From the NCBI GenBank assembly GCA_947474005.1, contig CANJHI010000009.1, positions 1 through 64,000 on the forward strand: DNA of 64,000 nucleotides. The letters are read 5' to 3'. This stretch comes from Alphaproteobacteria bacterium (GTDB taxonomy: Bacteria > Pseudomonadota > Alphaproteobacteria > Reyranellales > Reyranellaceae). Below are positions 50,302-61,320 of the stretch, in pieces. A model generated the notes under the pieces. The model ran no database searches. It was not told the DNA's origin and saw only the letters and a program-made list of their open reading frames with translations. The translations under genes were made by a program, and so were the position numbers. The stretch's first letter is position 1, and each line of letters opens with the position of its first letter.

Positions 50302-51393
50302 TCAGTCGAAGAACAGATCGTTCGATACCGGCTTGAAATGTTCCTCGACGAGTTCGCGCGTCACGCCCTCGATGGTTGGCGGATTCCACTTCGGCTTCTG
50401 ATCCTTGTCGATCAGCAGGGCGCGCACGCCTTCGAAGAAATCGTGACCCTCCTGCATGCCACGCTGCGACATGCGGTATTCGATGGTCATCGAATCCTCG
50501 AACGAACGATTGGCGCAGCGCTTGAGCTGCTCCAGCGTGATCGCCATCGAGATCGGCGAGAGCTTCATCAGGGCGGCAAGCTGCTTGTCCGCCCATTCCC
50601 CGCCCTTCTTCCTGAGACTGGCGACGATCTCCTGCAACGACTCGGCGGAGAAGCAGCGGTCGATGTCCTGCATCATCGCCGGCAACGACGGCATGCCCGC
50701 GTCGCCCACGAAGCGGGCGATCACCGCGTCGACCTTGCGGTTGGCGTCGGGCCCGGCAAGATCGGCGGCCCCCAGCGCCGCCTGCAGGTCGTTCATCGCG
50801 GCACTCGGAACGTAGGCATCGACGATACCGGCCCATAGCGCATCGGCCGCCTTCAAGCGGTGACTGGTCAGTGCCAGGAACGTGCCCAGCGCACCCGGCA
50901 GGCGCGAGAGGAAATAGCCGCCACCCACGTCGGGGAAGAGCCCGATGGTGGTCTCCGGCATGGCGAACAGGAACTTCTCGCTCGCCACAGAATGCGAGCC
51001 GTGCACCGAGAGGCCGACGCCGCCGCCCATGTCGATGCCGTCGATCAGCGAGATCCACGGCTTGGCGAAGCGGTAGATCCGGCGGTTGACGATGTATTCG
51101 TCGCGGAAGAAGTCGCGCCGCAGAGTCCCTGTCGGATTGTCGCGCATCTCGCGATAGAGGCCGGTCACGTCGCCGCCGGCACAGAAGGCGCGGTCGCCGG
51201 CGCCGCGCAGCACCACGGCCTTGACCGCGGGATCCTTCTCCCACTTGGGCATGACCTTTTCCATTTCCAGGATCATGCCGTACGACAGCGCGTTCAGCGC
51301 CTTGGGCCGGTTCAGGGTCATCAGGCCCAGGCCGTCTTTTACTTCGAACAGGATTTCCGACTCAGCCAATTCCAACTCCAAATCCGGTGTCAT
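50302..51393 (-). CDS. Enoyl-CoA hydratase/isomerase family (3-hydroxyisobutyryl-CoA hydrolase-like)
   Basis: LRGAGDRAFCAGGDVTGLYREM; YFLSRLPGALGTFLALTSHRLKAADALWAGIVDAYVPS; next to mmsB and acyl-CoA dehydrogenase. Confidence 0.91.
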   Translation of the reverse strand: MTPDLELELAESEILFEVKDGLGLMTLNRPKALNALSYGMILEMEKVMPKWEKDPAVKAVVLRGAGDRAFCAGGDVTGLYREMRDNPTGTLRRDFFRDEYIVNRRIYRFAKPWISLIDGIDMGGGVGLSVHGSHSVASEKFLFAMPETTIGLFPDVGGGYFLSRLPGALGTFLALTSHRLKAADALWAGIVDAYVPSAAMNDLQAALGAADLAGPDANRKVDAVIARFVGDAGMPSLPAMMQDIDRCFSAESLQEIVASLRKKGGEWADKQLAALMKLSPISMAITLEQLKRCANRSFEDSMTIEYRMSQRGMQEGHDFFEGVRALLIDKDQKPKWNPPTIEGVTRELVEEHFKPVSNDLFFD

Positions 51394-51455
51394 CCCGAGC
51401 GTAGCGAGGGATCTTTAACTGCCCCGAAAGATCCCTCGCTACGCTCGGGATGACA
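51388..51455. repeat. Perfect long inverted repeat (29-bp arms, 10-nt spacer)
   Basis: TGTCATCCCGAGCGTAGCGAGGGATCTTT (51388-51416) / AAAGATCCCTCGCTACGCTCGGGATGACA (51427-51455). Confidence 0.95.
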
Positions 51456-51464
51456 CGATGTGTA

Positions 51465-54196
<2,732 letters not shown>

Positions 54197-54208
54197 TCCA
54201 GCCCGGGA

Positions 54209-55051
54209 TCAACGCGGTCCAGCCGGCGTCCCGGCGCTGAGCATCTTCCGAACCTCGGCAAAAGCCATCATGTCGCCCATCCAGGCGAACGAGCCCTGCT
54301 CCTTCATCGCCCGTCCGGCGCTGACGAATGTCGCGAGGGCCAGGCGGGAGAGAGCGCCGCCGACGCTGATCCGCTTGACGCCGGCGTCGGATAGTTGCGC
54401 GGCCGTGGTGGCCGGATCGAGCCAGCCGGTGACGACGTTGAACGGTCGTTTCAGGGCGCTCGTGACGTGGCGTACCTCGTCGAGACTGCGCAAGCCCGGC
54501 GCGTAAAGCACGTCGGCGCCGGCGGCTTCATAGGCTTGTAGCCGGCGGATGGTGGCGGCCATGTCGTTCCGACCATGCAGCAGGTTCTCGGCCCTCGCCG
54601 TGAGCATGAAGGGCACCGGCAGCGAATGGGCAAGATCGGCCGCAGCCCGCACCCGCGCCACCGCCAGATCGAACTCGTAGATCGGGTTCTTGGCATCGCC
54701 GGTAGAATCCTCGATCGAGCCGCCGACGGCACCGGCCTCGGCGGCAAGGCCGATCGCCTCGGCCGCCGCGGCAGGCTCATGGGCAAAGCAGTTCTCCAGA
54801 TCGACATTGACCGGCAGGTCCGTTGCCTCGGCGATCGCCCGGCAATTGGTGATCACCTCCGCCCGGCTGACGGCACTGTCGGCGCGGCCGAGCATGTTGG
54901 CGAGGCCGAGGCTGGTGGTGGCCAGCGCCTCGAAGCCCAGCGCCGCCAAAAGCTTCGCGGTACCGGCGTCCCACGGATTGGGGATGATGAAGGCGCCGGG
55001 CCGCTCGTGCAGGGCGCGGAAGGCCGCCGCTTTCTCCGCTTGGCTGCGCAT
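54209..55051 (-). CDS. Isocitrate lyase/phosphoenolpyruvate mutase family protein
   Basis: FIIPNPWDAGTAKLLAALGFEALATTSLGLAN...GGSIEDSTGD. Confidence 0.91.
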   Translation of the reverse strand: MRSQAEKAAAFRALHERPGAFIIPNPWDAGTAKLLAALGFEALATTSLGLANMLGRADSAVSRAEVITNCRAIAEATDLPVNVDLENCFAHEPAAAAEAIGLAAEAGAVGGSIEDSTGDAKNPIYEFDLAVARVRAAADLAHSLPVPFMLTARAENLLHGRNDMAATIRRLQAYEAAGADVLYAPGLRSLDEVRHVTSALKRPFNVVTGWLDPATTAAQLSDAGVKRISVGGALSRLALATFVSAGRAMKEQGSFAWMGDMMAFAEVRKMLSAGTPAGPR

Positions 55052-55155
55052 TGCATGTCTCCTCGTTCGGGTGAAATCGGTCGCCCGAACTTCGTTGCTG
55101 CGCTGTCCATTGTAAAATGCATAGTTCTTTCAATTCTCATCTGGATTCCTGATCC

Positions 55156-56046
55156 ATGAACATCGAAGAGATTCAGACCTTCGTCGCCATCGCTGAGCTT
55201 GGCGACTTCACCCAGGCCGGACGCCGACTGCATCGCTCGCAGCCCGCGATCAGCCGCCGCCTCGGCCTCCTGGAGGACGAGCTGGGTGCGCCGATGTTCG
55301 ACCGCATCCGCGGTCGCGCCCGATTGACCGAGGCGGGCCGCGCCTTCCTGCCTCATGCCGAAGCGGCGTTGGCGGCCCTCAAGGACGGCCGCGAGGCGGT
55401 CCATGGTCTCAAGACCGGGATGCGGGGCGCGATCTCTCTGGCCTTGGTCGGCACCCTTGCCGACACCCATATCGTCGATGTACTGCGCCAGTTCGCGCGA
55501 CGCTCGAAGGACGTGCGCCTCGAACTTCGCACCGCCTCCAGCGCCGAAGTGACCAGCCTGGTGCGGCGCGGTGAAGCCACGCTCGGCCTGCGCTATTTCG
55601 CCAGCGACCGGCCGGAACTGGTCTCGCTCGATGCCGGCGGCGAAGCGATGCTGGTGGTCGCCGCCCCCGACCATCCCCTGGCCGGACGCCGCCTACGCCA
55701 TGCCCGCGCGCTGCAAGGCGAGCGCTGGATCGGCTTTCCGCCGGCGCCCGACGAACGAGATTCCTCGGGCCACGTGCTCGCACGCCAGTTGATCCGCGCC
55801 GGGCTGGATGCGGCCGACGTTACCCTGATCGACAGCCTGACGGCCCAGAAGCGTCTCGCCCAGGCGGGCTTCAGCCTGGCGCTGGTGCCGGAAAGCAGCG
55901 TGCGCGATGAATTACGACGCGGCACCCTGGTGGCCCTCGATATCGCCACGATGCGGACCATCATCCCGATCACCGCCATTCACCGCCGTACCGGCTATCT
56001 CAGTCCGGCCGCCAAGGCGTTGCTGGCGCTGCTGACCCGCGGCTAA
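55156..56046 (+). CDS. LysR family transcriptional regulator
   Basis: MNIEEIQTFVAIAELGDFTQAGRRLHRSQPAISRRLGLLEDELGAPMFDR HTH. Confidence 0.94.
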   Translation: MNIEEIQTFVAIAELGDFTQAGRRLHRSQPAISRRLGLLEDELGAPMFDRIRGRARLTEAGRAFLPHAEAALAALKDGREAVHGLKTGMRGAISLALVGTLADTHIVDVLRQFARRSKDVRLELRTASSAEVTSLVRRGEATLGLRYFASDRPELVSLDAGGEAMLVVAAPDHPLAGRRLRHARALQGERWIGFPPAPDERDSSGHVLARQLIRAGLDAADVTLIDSLTAQKRLAQAGFSLALVPESSVRDELRRGTLVALDIATMRTIIPITAIHRRTGYLSPAAKALLALLTRG

Positions 56047-56186
56047 CGGCGGCGGCGTTCCTCGTCTTCCCGTTTGCGCCTCTCCTGTTCGGCCGACGCG
56101 CCGCGATAGGCGCGCCACGCGAGGACAAGGGCAACCAGGGAGCAGGCGACGCCCACGATCATTGTCATCGGTTCCAGGTCAGTCAT
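56043..56186 (-). CDS. Small (47 aa) putative single-pass membrane protein
   Basis: MTDLEPMTMIVGVACSLVALVLAWRAYRGASAEQERRKREDEERRRR, TM plus charged tail; overlaps stop codons of both neighbours; not in the supplied ORF track (too short). Confidence 0.5.
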   Translation of the reverse strand: MTDLEPMTMIVGVACSLVALVLAWRAYRGASAEQERRKREDEERRRR

Positions 56187-57156
56187 GTTCGAGGAACCTC
56201 GCGATCACGGTATCGCTCCAGGGCTGGTCGCTGCCGACGCCGTGGAAGCCGACATGACCTCCGGACTCCGGCAGCAACGGCACGAGTGCCTTGTTGGCCG
56301 CCCAGTCGTAGCCACGATAGAGGTTGTCCGGTATCCAGGGATCGTCGCCCGCCGCCAGCATCAGGGTCGGCACGCGGATGTCCGCCATGAAACGCACCGG
56401 CTTGCAGCGCTCGTAGTAGTTTTCCGCGCTGCCGAATCCGTAGTGCGGGGCGATGAAGACATCATCGTATTCCCACACCGAGCGTGAATTCATGATCGCC
56501 GCGCGTTCGTTGGCGGACAGCATCGCGCCCTCGCCCGTCGCCTCGATCTTCATCTGGCTCAGGAGGTGGTGATGATAAATCCGGTTGCGCGCCCGCATGA
56601 TGTTGCGGCAGGTGACGGCAAGATCGATCGGGGCGCAGACACTGGCGGCCGCCTTCAGGGGCGACGAAGCCCCCTCCTCACCGAGGTATTTCAGCAGCAT
56701 CGCGCCGCCCAGCGAGTAGCCCACCGCCGCCAGCCCATCCTGCGTGAGGTCGGCCGGCAGCAGCGACAGCAGCGTGCGGAAATCCTGGCTGCGACCGGCA
56801 TAGTAGTGCCCGCCGCACAAAGCCCGTGAAGGACCCGCGCCGCGCAGGTTGAGGCGCAGCACGCGATGGCCCCGCTCGAGCAGCAGCCGCGCCTGGCTGA
56901 GGATATAGAGACTGTCCTCGCTGCCGGTCAGGCCATGGATCAGCAGCACCAGAACCGCTCCGGCCCTGGGCACCGCCGGCCGGTGCAGCGTGGCCAGCAG
57001 CGTATCGCCGGTGCCGTCAGTCAGCGCAAAGCGCAGCCGCTCGCCGGCATGAGGTGCCAGGTCGACGGCAGCGCCGCGCAGGCGGTTCGCCATCGTCTGC
57101 AGGTCGCCGCCCCACCAGGGAAAGCGCGGACGGAAGGGCGGGAGATCGAAGCTCAC
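56179..57156 (-). CDS. Alpha/beta hydrolase, YheT family (copy 1)
   Basis: LLIHGLTGSEDSLYILSQARLLLERGHRVLRLNLRGAGPS; GYSLGGAMLLKYLGEEG; GTG start. Confidence 0.9.
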   Translation of the reverse strand: MSFDLPPFRPRFPWWGGDLQTMANRLRGAAVDLAPHAGERLRFALTDGTGDTLLATLHRPAVPRAGAVLVLLIHGLTGSEDSLYILSQARLLLERGHRVLRLNLRGAGPSRALCGGHYYAGRSQDFRTLLSLLPADLTQDGLAAVGYSLGGAMLLKYLGEEGASSPLKAAASVCAPIDLAVTCRNIMRARNRIYHHHLLSQMKIEATGEGAMLSANERAAIMNSRSVWEYDDVFIAPHYGFGSAENYYERCKPVRFMADIRVPTLMLAAGDDPWIPDNLYRGYDWAANKALVPLLPESGGHVGFHGVGSDQPWSDTVIARFLEHD

Positions 57157-58160
57157 GCGTCCATAGTAGCAATCCGCTCGACGAATTTCTCCACCGCAAG
57201 ATCGCACCAGGGCTTCCGGCTCGCATCGCCGTGGAAGCCGATGTGGCCGCCGGTCGGCGGCATGACGGGCAGCAGCCAGGGATTGTCGGTCCATTCGAAG
57301 GCACGATAGTGCTCGATTGGAATCCACGGATCGTCGCACGCTGCCAGCACCATGGTGGGCACGCGGATCTCCGGCATGAAGCGCACCGGCGCGCAGAGGT
57401 CGTAGTAGTCATCGGCGCCGCGGAAGCCGTAACGCGGTGCGATGAAATGCTCATCATGATCCCACACCGTGCGTGCCGCCTGCACGATGGCACGCTCCTC
57501 CGGCGAGATTCTGGCGCCATCAGCCAGGGCTTCGGCCTTCATGCCGTTCAGGATGTAGTTGTGGTAGAGCCAGTTGCGCGGCTTGCGCATGTGTTGGCCG
57601 GTTCCGGCAAGATCGATCGGCGCACAGATCGTGGCGGCGCCACGCAGCGGCGAGAATGCCCCGTCCTCACCCAAATATTTCAGCAGCATGGCGCCGCCCA
57701 GCGAGTAGCCGACCGCGACGATGCCGTTGTCCGTCAGCTCCTCGGGAATCTGCCAGAGGACGCGTCGGAAATCCGCCGTGCGGCCGACATGATAGTGCTC
57801 CCCGCAATAGGGCCGAGAGGGCCCGGCACCGCGAACGTTCAGTCGCAACACGCGATATCCGCAGTCCAGTAAGTGCCGCGCCGCGCTCAGGATGTAGGGG
57901 CTGTCCTCGCAGCCGGTCAGGCCGTGCAGGAGCAACACCAGTGGCCGGTCGCCGACTGGCTCCGCCGGCTGATCGAGCATGCCCAGCAGAATGTCACCGG
58001 TGCGATCGGCCATGGGAAAGCACAGGCGCTCGCTGCGGTGCGGCGAGAGATCCGACTTGGGCGCGGTCAACTGATTGTAGATGGTCTGCAGGTCCGCTCC
58101 CCACCACGGAAAGCGTGGCTTGAACGGCGGCAGGTCGAGGGAATCGATGGACGGGGGCAC
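57153..58160 (-). CDS. Alpha/beta hydrolase, YheT family (copy 2)
   Basis: LLLHGLTGCEDSPYILSAARHLLDCGYRVLRLNVRGAGPS; GYSLGGAMLLKYLGEDG. Confidence 0.92.
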   Translation of the reverse strand: MPPSIDSLDLPPFKPRFPWWGADLQTIYNQLTAPKSDLSPHRSERLCFPMADRTGDILLGMLDQPAEPVGDRPLVLLLHGLTGCEDSPYILSAARHLLDCGYRVLRLNVRGAGPSRPYCGEHYHVGRTADFRRVLWQIPEELTDNGIVAVGYSLGGAMLLKYLGEDGAFSPLRGAATICAPIDLAGTGQHMRKPRNWLYHNYILNGMKAEALADGARISPEERAIVQAARTVWDHDEHFIAPRYGFRGADDYYDLCAPVRFMPEIRVPTMVLAACDDPWIPIEHYRAFEWTDNPWLLPVMPPTGGHIGFHGDASRKPWCDLAVEKFVERIATMDA

Positions 58161-58189
58161 GACAGATCCGTATTCACAGTTTGCTCGAC

Positions 58190-59065
58190 ATGAAAACGCA
58201 AGGCTCTTCTAGAGGTTCCGCGGCGCTGGGCGCGGCCTACGCCATCGCCGCCGCCGCCATCTTCAGCACTGCCGGCGTCATCGTGCGCCATATCGAGCTG
58301 CCCGCCTGGGATGTCTCTTTCTGGCGTTCGGCCTTCCTCGTGATCACGATGTTGCCATTCCTGCTCTGGCAGCAGCGGCGGATCTGGATCGACGTGCGCA
58401 GCGCGGGTCCTGCCCTGCTGCTGAGCGCACTGCTGCTTGCCGGCAGTTTCGTGGCGTTCATTCTCGCCCTTGGCCTGGCGCCGGTTGCCAATGTGCTGAT
58501 CATGTTCGGGGCGACGCCATTCATCACCGCGATCGCCGCCCGCCTCTTCCTTGGCGAGAAGCTGCACAGCCATACCATCCTCGCCATGGCGGTGGCCGTG
58601 GTGGGGCTTGCAATCAGCGTTGCCGGCTCGCTGCAGGCCGGCGCGCTGGCCGGCATGGCGGTGGCCTTCATCGTCGTGCTCTGCATGAGCGGCAACTATG
58701 TGGTCGTCCGCCATCGCCGCGACGTCGGCATGGCGCCGGCGATCTGGCTGGCCGGCGTGATATCGGGGCTGGTCGCACTCCCCTTCGCCCATCCCGAAAC
58801 GGTCATGTGGTCCCAGGTGCCGTGGCTGCTGGCGCTCAGTCCCGGCCAGCTTGCCGGCGGCCTGCTGCTCTACATGGCGAGCCTCAAGCGCATTCCCGCG
58901 GGCCGCGCCGCCTTGCTCGGCCTGCTCGAACTAGTCCTGGGTCCGGTCTGGGTATGGCTGTTCGATGGCGAAAAGCCGGACGACCTCACCTTGATCGGCG
59001 GCAGCATCGTCATTGCCGCCGCCGCGGCCAACGTGTGGCTGGATTCGCGGCGCCCCGCTGGCTAG
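58190..59065 (+). CDS. EamA/DMT family transporter
   Basis: Two EamA-like halves, about ten hydrophobic segments; start 58181 or 58190. Confidence 0.88.
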   Translation: MKTQGSSRGSAALGAAYAIAAAAIFSTAGVIVRHIELPAWDVSFWRSAFLVITMLPFLLWQQRRIWIDVRSAGPALLLSALLLAGSFVAFILALGLAPVANVLIMFGATPFITAIAARLFLGEKLHSHTILAMAVAVVGLAISVAGSLQAGALAGMAVAFIVVLCMSGNYVVVRHRRDVGMAPAIWLAGVISGLVALPFAHPETVMWSQVPWLLALSPGQLAGGLLLYMASLKRIPAGRAALLGLLELVLGPVWVWLFDGEKPDDLTLIGGSIVIAAAAANVWLDSRRPAG

Positions 59066-59075
59066 GACTGGGGAC

Positions 59076-60089
59076 ATGAGAACCGTCACATCGGCGGTCG
59101 CTGCCGTCTTCGTGCTGCTGGGAGCGCTGTCGCCACTCCTCGCCGAACCGATCTCCTCGCTCGCCGACGGCCGCACCGGACGCATCGAGTTTCGCTCCGA
59201 GACGCCGAGCGGGCCGACCGAACTTGTCCGCCGGACCTATCCGGCGGCCGGATCGGTTGTCGTCGGTACGCTGGCCATGCCGCATACCGCTGACCGCAGG
59301 ACGCCGGCGATGGTCATCGCCCATGGCAGCGGCGGCATCCTCCCGGGCCGCGAGGATACCTGGGCGGCACGCCTCAACGCACTCGGCATCGCCACCTTCG
59401 TGGTCGACAGTTTCACGCCGCGCGGCCTGCAGTCGACGTCGCGCGATCAGAGCCGGCTGTCGACGATGGCCAATCTGGCCGATGCGCTTGCCGCCTTGCG
59501 CCTCCTCGCGACCCACCCCCGCATCGACCCTGCGCGGATCGGCTTCATGGGTTTCTCGCGGGGCGCCCAGGTCGCCCTCTACGGCGCCCTGGAACCGCTG
59601 CGCCGCGGCATGATCGACGGCGATCTCCGCTTTGCCGCCCACGTCGCGCTCTACCCTTCCTGCAGCATTCCCTATCGCGCGGAGCGGCTGAGCCGCGCGC
59701 CGATCCTGATGCTGCTGGGCGGCGCCGACGACTACACACCGGCAGCCGCTTGCCGCGACTATGCCGCCTGGTTTGCCGCCAAGGGTGTCCCGGTCCAGGT
59801 CATCGCCTACGAAGGCGCGTATCACGACTTCGACATCGCCGACCCGCCGCGCTTCCTGCCGGCCCTGCAAAGCGCCCGTGGATGCAAAGCGGAGGTCGAT
59901 GTCGACGACGGTGTGGTGCGCCGGCTCGACACCGGCGAGGCGCTCCGCGACCCGACGACCATTTCCGCCTACTTCCGCACCTGTATGCAGCGCGGTGCGA
60001 CCATGGGCGGCGATACCGCGGCACTTGCACGCGCCGAACAGGATGTCGCCATGTTTCTTCGCAATGCCTTCAAGCTCCCGGTGCGATGA
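59076..60089 (+). CDS. Dienelactone hydrolase family / alpha-beta hydrolase, secreted
   Basis: Signal peptide; VIAHGSGGILPGREDTWAARLNALGIATFVVDSF; GFMGFSRGAQVA nucleophile motif. Confidence 0.85.
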   Translation: MRTVTSAVAAVFVLLGALSPLLAEPISSLADGRTGRIEFRSETPSGPTELVRRTYPAAGSVVVGTLAMPHTADRRTPAMVIAHGSGGILPGREDTWAARLNALGIATFVVDSFTPRGLQSTSRDQSRLSTMANLADALAALRLLATHPRIDPARIGFMGFSRGAQVALYGALEPLRRGMIDGDLRFAAHVALYPSCSIPYRAERLSRAPILMLLGGADDYTPAAACRDYAAWFAAKGVPVQVIAYEGAYHDFDIADPPRFLPALQSARGCKAEVDVDDGVVRRLDTGEALRDPTTISAYFRTCMQRGATMGGDTAALARAEQDVAMFLRNAFKLPVR

Positions 60090-60142
60090 ATGGCCGTCAT
60101 GACCGGCTGGATTTGCGGCGGATCACTGGCTAAGAACGGAAC

Positions 60143-61300
60143 ATGACCCAGAACGCTAAAGGCCCCCTGTCGGGCATCCTCGTCGTCGACCTCTCCCGCA
60201 TCCTGGCCGGCCCCTACTGCACCCTGCTGATGGCCGAGATGGGCGCGCGGGTGATCAAGGTCGAGCCACCCAAGGGCGGTGACGATGCACGTGCCTACGG
60301 GCCCTTCGTCAACGGCAAGTCGACCTATTTCGCCTCAGTCAACCGCGGCAAGGAAAGCATCGCCCTCGACCTCAAGAGCGAGGCCGACCGGAAGACCTTC
60401 GAGAAGCTGCTCGAGAAGGCCGACGTGGTGGTCGAGAACTTCCGCCCCGGTACGATGGAGAAGCTGGGCTACGGCTGGGAGACGCTGCATCAGAAGTATC
60501 CCAAGCTGATCTACGCCGCGGCGTCGGGCTTCGGCCACTCAGGCCCCAATTCCAAGGACCCGGCCTACGACATGGTCATGCAGGGCATGGGCGGCATCAT
60601 GAGCATCACCGGCAACGAGGGCCAGCCGCCCTCGCGTGTCGGCATGTCGATCGGCGACATCGGTGCCGGGCTCTACACCGCAGTCGCCGTCAACGCCGCC
60701 CTCGTCCACCGGCTCAAGACCGGCGAATCCACCAAGGTCGACATCGGCATGTTCGACTGCCAGCTGGCACTGCTCGAGAACGCCATCATGCGCTACACGG
60801 TCGAGGGCGAGATCCCCGGCCCGCTCGGCGCCCGTCATCCCACCATCACGCCGTTCCAGGCCTTCAAGACTTCCGACGGCGCGATCATCATCGCCGCCGG
60901 CAACGACGGTCTCTTCATCAAGACCTGCGAGGCGCTCGGCCGGTCCGATCTCTCGGCGAGCCCCGACTACAAGACCAATGCGCTGCGCCAGAAGCACCAC
61001 AAGAATCTCGAGCATGAGATCGAGTCGGTTCTGAAGGCCAACACGACCGACCACTGGATCGCGGTCGTGTCCAAGGCCGGCGTGCCGTGCGGGCCGATCA
61101 ACAACATCGCCCAGGCGCTGGAGCACCCACAGGTGGCGGCGCGTAACATGGTGGTCGAAGTTCCCGACGGCAGCGGCGGCACGCTCAAACTCGCCGGCAA
61201 TCCGATCAAGATGTCGGCCTTCGCCGACCCGCCGACGCGGCCCCCGGCGCCCGACCTCGACGGCGACCGCCAGGCCATCCTGTCCTACGTCGGCGGCTAG
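60143..61300 (+). CDS. CoA transferase, CaiB/BaiF family (family III)
   Basis: GILVVDLSRILAGPYCTLLMAEMGARVIKVEPPKGGDDAR; VVVENFRPGTMEKLGYGWE. Confidence 0.95.
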   Translation: MTQNAKGPLSGILVVDLSRILAGPYCTLLMAEMGARVIKVEPPKGGDDARAYGPFVNGKSTYFASVNRGKESIALDLKSEADRKTFEKLLEKADVVVENFRPGTMEKLGYGWETLHQKYPKLIYAAASGFGHSGPNSKDPAYDMVMQGMGGIMSITGNEGQPPSRVGMSIGDIGAGLYTAVAVNAALVHRLKTGESTKVDIGMFDCQLALLENAIMRYTVEGEIPGPLGARHPTITPFQAFKTSDGAIIIAAGNDGLFIKTCEALGRSDLSASPDYKTNALRQKHHKNLEHEIESVLKANTTDHWIAVVSKAGVPCGPINNIAQALEHPQVAARNMVVEVPDGSGGTLKLAGNPIKMSAFADPPTRPPAPDLDGDRQAILSYVGG

Positions 61301-61320
61301 ACCGTGCGGGCGTCCTCGCG

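Noticed and set aside
49397-51244. 615-aa minus-strand ORF as a fusion protein
   Set aside because: N-terminal 300 residues are an out-of-frame shadow of the enoyl-CoA hydratase gene; true start is the ATG at 50278
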